Shown here: positions 8,873 through 10,983 of the stretch, in pieces
Layout: the number at the start of each line of letters is the position of its first letter
How positions within the stretch are numbered: the stretch's first letter is position 1
From: Acanthaster planci
Lineage: Eukaryota; Echinodermata; Asteroidea; Valvatida; Acanthasteridae
NCBI RefSeq assembly: GCF_001949145.1
Contig: NW_019091399.1
Coordinates: forward strand, 17,613-28,595
DNA length: 10,983 nt
Direction of reading: 5' to 3'
Notes under the pieces: model-generated
Seen by the model: only the letters and a program-made list of their open reading frames with translations
The model's database searches: none
What the model was told of the DNA's origin: nothing
Program-made: the position numbers and the translations under genes

Positions 8873-9210
8873 AAGTTAGTCGCTGCTAAAACTTTCTTCA
8901 AACACAACCCTGGGCCATCCTCCATCCTCCCCCCATTTCCAAGCCCTAGCCTTTGTATAATACATTTATATGCATATATCCATGTAAGTGGGGGGGTGTT
9001 GCTGGCTCGAGTACAAAGAGGGGTGTGGGCAAGTTTCAAATGTTGGAACTTGTTTGGCATGAGTCATGTCCTGTTCTGGGCCTAAAAGCCCCAATCGCAG
9101 GGTGGCCTCTCCCCTGCGGCCCCCTGTACCTTTGGGGGGGTTGGGGTGGGGGCAAACTTACCAGTGTCTCAGTCACAGTCTCTCGGTTACTGGCCACCAG
9201 TTAAAGGTTC
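8873..9210 (+). other. 3' untranslated region of the retroelement, G-rich
   Basis: No coding sequence is supported after the hydrolase stop. The stretch has C-rich and G-runs (9121-9155 includes GGGGGGG and GGGGTGGGGG) and no TACATGTA. By position it is probably the non-coding 3' part of the element. Confidence 0.4.
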
Positions 9211-9298
9211 GGCGTCTCCTGCCCGTTACACATGCATCACAAAATCTGGCATTTCTTGCCCGTTACTTATGCGTTATTAAATCCGGCATCTCTTGCCC
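9211..9298 (+). repeat. 37-bp tandem repeat, about 2.4 copies
   Basis: GGCRTYTCYTGCCC begins at 9211, 9248 and 9285, spaced exactly 37 bases. The first two units share GCCCGTTAC and an AT-rich second half. A weaker fourth copy may precede them from about 9174. 37 is not a multiple of three and no protein is encoded. Its place in the 3' region suggests structural or terminal-repeat DNA of the retroelement. Confidence 0.75.
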
Positions 9299-9474
9299 AT
9301 GATGCTATGAAGAAGTTCTTTTGTGATAGTGGTGCTGTGTTGTTAGCACTGTGTACTTAGCTAATAACTATATTGTTGCCTTTACATTTGTATGATTTAA
9401 AGTGATTATGGGGCCCTATGGCAATATCTTTAAATCTATAACATTTTGCATTTGTTATCTCAAGTTGTGGCTGC

Positions 9475-9480
9475 AATAAA
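9475..9480 (+). promoter_or_regulatory. possible polyadenylation signal AATAAA
   Basis: An exact AATAAA hexamer lies about 600 bases downstream of the SGNH stop on the same strand, in a locally T-rich context. It could end the retroelement transcript. Single hexamers are common by chance in AT-rich DNA. Confidence 0.3.
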
Positions 9481-9697
9481 CCCATGGGGAGGAAAGGCTG
9501 AAGTGTACCTAAGATCTGTGTTCCTGTGTCCTGTCAACTTCTCTGGGACAATACCATTATTCTGGTACCTGGACAATACATTTATGAGACTACGTGTACT
9601 TCCTTGTCTTTGCATTGAGTGGCACTGCCACTCACTGGCTAGGAAAAACTCACCCTGATGTAAGAATGAGAAACATACTGGTCTGCTCCATGCAATA
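9481..9697. other. unassigned spacer between retroelement and MITE
   Basis: No gene, repeat or element end was recognised. Open frames here are under 80 codons. There is no TACATGTA, so it may still belong to the retroelement insertion. Confidence 0.4.
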
Positions 9698-9699
9698 TA

Positions 9700-9718
9700 C
9701 AGTAAACTCCGGCTAAGT
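9700..9718 (+). repeat. MITE left terminal inverted repeat
   Basis: 19 bases starting CAGTAAACTCCGG, paired with 10139-10157 with one mismatch (G against A at the thirteenth base). Flanked by TA at 9698-9699. Confidence 0.88.
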
Positions 9719-10138
9719 CTGCACTCTTGGGACTCAAGAAATTATGACGACTTAAGCAAATGCTGACTTGTGTTGTAAGTCGCCATTTTGCCGATTTACA
9801 ATCAGGCAATCTTTGGGCAGGGAACCAGACTATGTTTAATAAGGCGACCCCCCCAAATGGACAGAGTGCATGCATGTACATGTAGCACCAGAGGGATTAC
9901 TGGTATTGATGTACTCATGCTGGCCGATTATGAACCACGGCCTGTGCTGCTAATAAACAGACATCAGTGGGATTTGTTACTTGACACTTCTTGGCAACTG
10001 CGCTGAAGGAAACTGATACCGAAGCACAAATTTTGACATATACAAAGGAATTTTTGTGGTTTTGTGGAAAAGGGACTTAGAAAAACATGCCGACTGATAC
10101 GAAATGACTAAGACGATATGACGAGGTACGCGATGCCT

Positions 10139-10157
10139 ACTTAGTCGGAGTTTACTG
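10139..10157 (-). repeat. MITE right terminal inverted repeat
   Basis: Reverse complement of the left end, ending TTTACTG and followed by TA at 10158-10159. Further ACTTAG/CTAAG words just inside (10075-10080, 10107-10112) resemble the CTAAGT in the terminal repeat and may be subterminal binding sites. Confidence 0.88.
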
Positions 10158-10207
10158 TAGCTACTGTATACCCCAGACAGGGCTGTCCACATGCAAAAGA
10201 ATTACCC

Positions 10208-10558
10208 TTACAAACCAACAGCTTTAGAGATCGGTAACAAATCTTCCAAAGGATCGTCAACATACCCGTCCTTTACCAACTCTGATTTCCATCCACCGTG
10301 CCTTGTAAACAATCTGTCAGGCACTTCTGCTTGGGCAGCAGCTGTTGCTCACCTGGATTGGAGGCTATGCAAGCCAAAAATCTTAATATCTGCTACAAAC
10401 AAGACTAAAGCCTCAACGATAATTTCCCTTACACTTGAATCCGAGTGTGGCTGATTAATACCCCTCAATTTGTACCCGCCTTTAATGTTTGACAGAGCAT
10501 GAAAAATAAAGGCGTCTGATTCAGAAATTTCAGCTGTGGATAAATATTTCTGTATTGA
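10208..10558 (-). pseudogene. second tyrosine recombinase, C-terminal fragment, minus strand
   Basis: The minus strand reads about 117 codons of the C-terminal catalytic domain of a tyrosine recombinase/integrase from a mobile element. In order: KYLSTAEISESDAFIF, GGYKLRG, VREIIVEAL, then FGLHSLQS with a TGA at 10349-10351, ATAAAQAEVPDRLFTRHGGW, KSELVKDGYVDD, and LEDLLPISKAVGL ending at a natural-looking TAA (10208-10210). HSLQ (His at 10367-10369, Gln at 10358-10360) is the HxxR box with the Arg lost, and RHGGW stands where an HGRW-type box is expected. KDGYVDD holds the Tyr in the nucleophile position. The N-terminal part is lost or out of frame; a stop lies just upstream (near 10562-10567). 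It differs from the + strand recombinase (LGRW type), so it is a separate insertion, perhaps Crypton-like or from another retroelement. Confidence 0.8.
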
Positions 10559-10983
10559 ACAACTCTACCGTCCTATACATGTACCTAGAATCTGTCTTAT
10601 TTATGACTATTTGTCTACCCTCTCAATACTGGTCAGTTGTGCTTGACAGAATGAGCAGAGTAAAACCCTCCTAAATAAAAGAAATGTCACGTTCATAATG
10701 TGGGGTGGTGATACCCTACGGTGGTGGGGTACGCTTAAGTTTTAAGTTAGGTATTGATCGCTTCAGCAATTAAGATACTCCAAATAAAGGTCAATAATTG
10801 GCACAAAAATTATTCTCACTGTATATTAGAGTTGATTTATTTCTATTTGAAATCAAGTTGAGAAATTAAGGACTGTCCCAATATTTTCAAGATACAACGC
10901 AAAAATACATCTTGAAAATAGTTCGCGGTTCGCGGTACCCGCTGCTTCATTTGACTCTGACCGGCCAGCCGATCCCGGCAAGC
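10559..10983. other. non-coding stretch at the right edge
   Basis: No coding sequence is supported. One TACATGTA-type site lies at about 10576-10583. The direct repeat GTTCGCG GTTCGCG occurs at 10921-10934. Decayed upstream sequence of the minus-strand recombinase may lie in its first part. Confidence 0.45.
10882..10920. repeat. hairpin, 12-bp perfect arms, 15-base loop
   Basis: TATTTTCAAGAT (10882-10893) is matched exactly by ATCTTGAAAATA (10909-10920). The short loop makes it a credible folded structure or the core of a small repeat. No known function. Confidence 0.7.

Larger units (their letters stand above)
5821..9480 (+). mobile_element. DIRS/Ngaro-like tyrosine-recombinase retroelement, decayed; ends uncertain
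   Basis: The block holds, in one orientation, a promoter-like cluster, a Gag-like region, a truncated reverse transcriptase, a tyrosine-recombinase C-terminus and an SGNH hydrolase. That set fits tyrosine-recombinase retrotransposons of the Ngaro/DIRS group, some of which carry a hydrolase domain (from memory). The block is visibly richer in G+C and CpG than its flanks and has no TACATGTA. The 5' end is put near 5821, where base composition changes; the 3' end is put at a polyadenylation-type hexamer. Neither end is proven, because I found no terminal or split direct repeats. The middle of the element (reverse-transcriptase palm, RNase H, recombinase N-terminus) is missing. Confidence 0.65.
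9700..10157. mobile_element. 458-bp MITE, pogo/Tigger-like (Tc1-mariner superfamily)
   Basis: The left end CAGTAAACTCCGGCTAAGT (9700-9718) is matched in inverse by ACTTAGTCGGAGTTTACTG (10139-10157) with one mismatch in 19. A TA lies just outside each end (9698-9699 and 10158-10159), the target duplication made by Tc1/mariner/pogo transposases. CAGT...ACTG ends are typical of pogo/Tigger elements. There is no transposase: open frames inside are short shadows. It would have moved with an enzyme supplied in trans. The ends are well conserved, so it is probably younger than its neighbours. Confidence 0.88.

Noticed and set aside
9788-10006. 72-codon open frame inside the MITE as a transposase remnant
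   Set aside because: No helix-turn-helix or DDE-like motif is visible and the element is too short to hold a transposase.
10191-10454. 87-codon + strand open frame
   Set aside because: The opposite strand encodes ordered tyrosine-recombinase motifs ending at a natural stop at 10208-10210; the + frame is its shadow.

Overview
The window looks like nuclear DNA of an invertebrate animal, most likely an invertebrate deuterostome such as amphioxus, a sea urchin or a hemichordate. The reasons are the AT-rich non-coding sequence, the dense scatter of the palindrome TACATGTA (often run into TACATGTACATGTA or TACCGGTA), and the kinds of transposon present (tyrosine-recombinase retroelements with an SGNH hydrolase, a LINE, a TA-flanked MITE). 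The species call is an impression from composition and transposon content, not a proof. I see no intact host gene, no tRNA or rRNA, and no prokaryotic feature. Everything with recognisable coding content is a decayed mobile element.

Layout: 1-1020 is non-coding and rich in TACATGTA. 1030-1940 is a LINE (non-LTR retrotransposon) reverse-transcriptase relic on the + strand; its C-terminal tail carries a 57-bp, in-frame tandem duplication. 1984-5820 is AT-rich and non-coding, with many TACATGTA sites and several long perfect palindromes, and no gene I can support. About 5821-9480 is a more GC-rich DIRS/Ngaro-like tyrosine-recombinase retroelement on the + strand. Its parts in order are a TATA-less promoter-like cluster (CCAAT box, CRE, GC box), a frameshifted Gag-like region, the N-terminal part of a reverse transcriptase that breaks off before the catalytic motif, the C-terminal end of a tyrosine recombinase, a short telomere-like (CCCTAA)n tract, an SGNH/GDSL hydrolase domain, a 37-bp tandem repeat and a possible polyadenylation signal. 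9700-10157 is a 458-bp MITE with 19-bp terminal inverted repeats and TA target duplication. 10208-10558, on the minus strand, is a second tyrosine recombinase of a different subfamily. 10559-10983 is non-coding with a strong hairpin.

The protein domains make sense together as one retroelement life cycle: Gag packaging, reverse transcription, and integration by tyrosine recombinase, with an SGNH hydrolase of unknown role. Every catalytic module is damaged. Both recombinases have lost the arginine of the HxxR box, and several stops and substitutions look like C-to-T decay at CpG, as expected in methylated transposon DNA. No system here appears able to function. The points most worth a second look are the recombinase-hydrolase junction with its telomere-like tract, the second recombinase on the opposite strand, and the absence of TACATGTA from the whole retroelement block.
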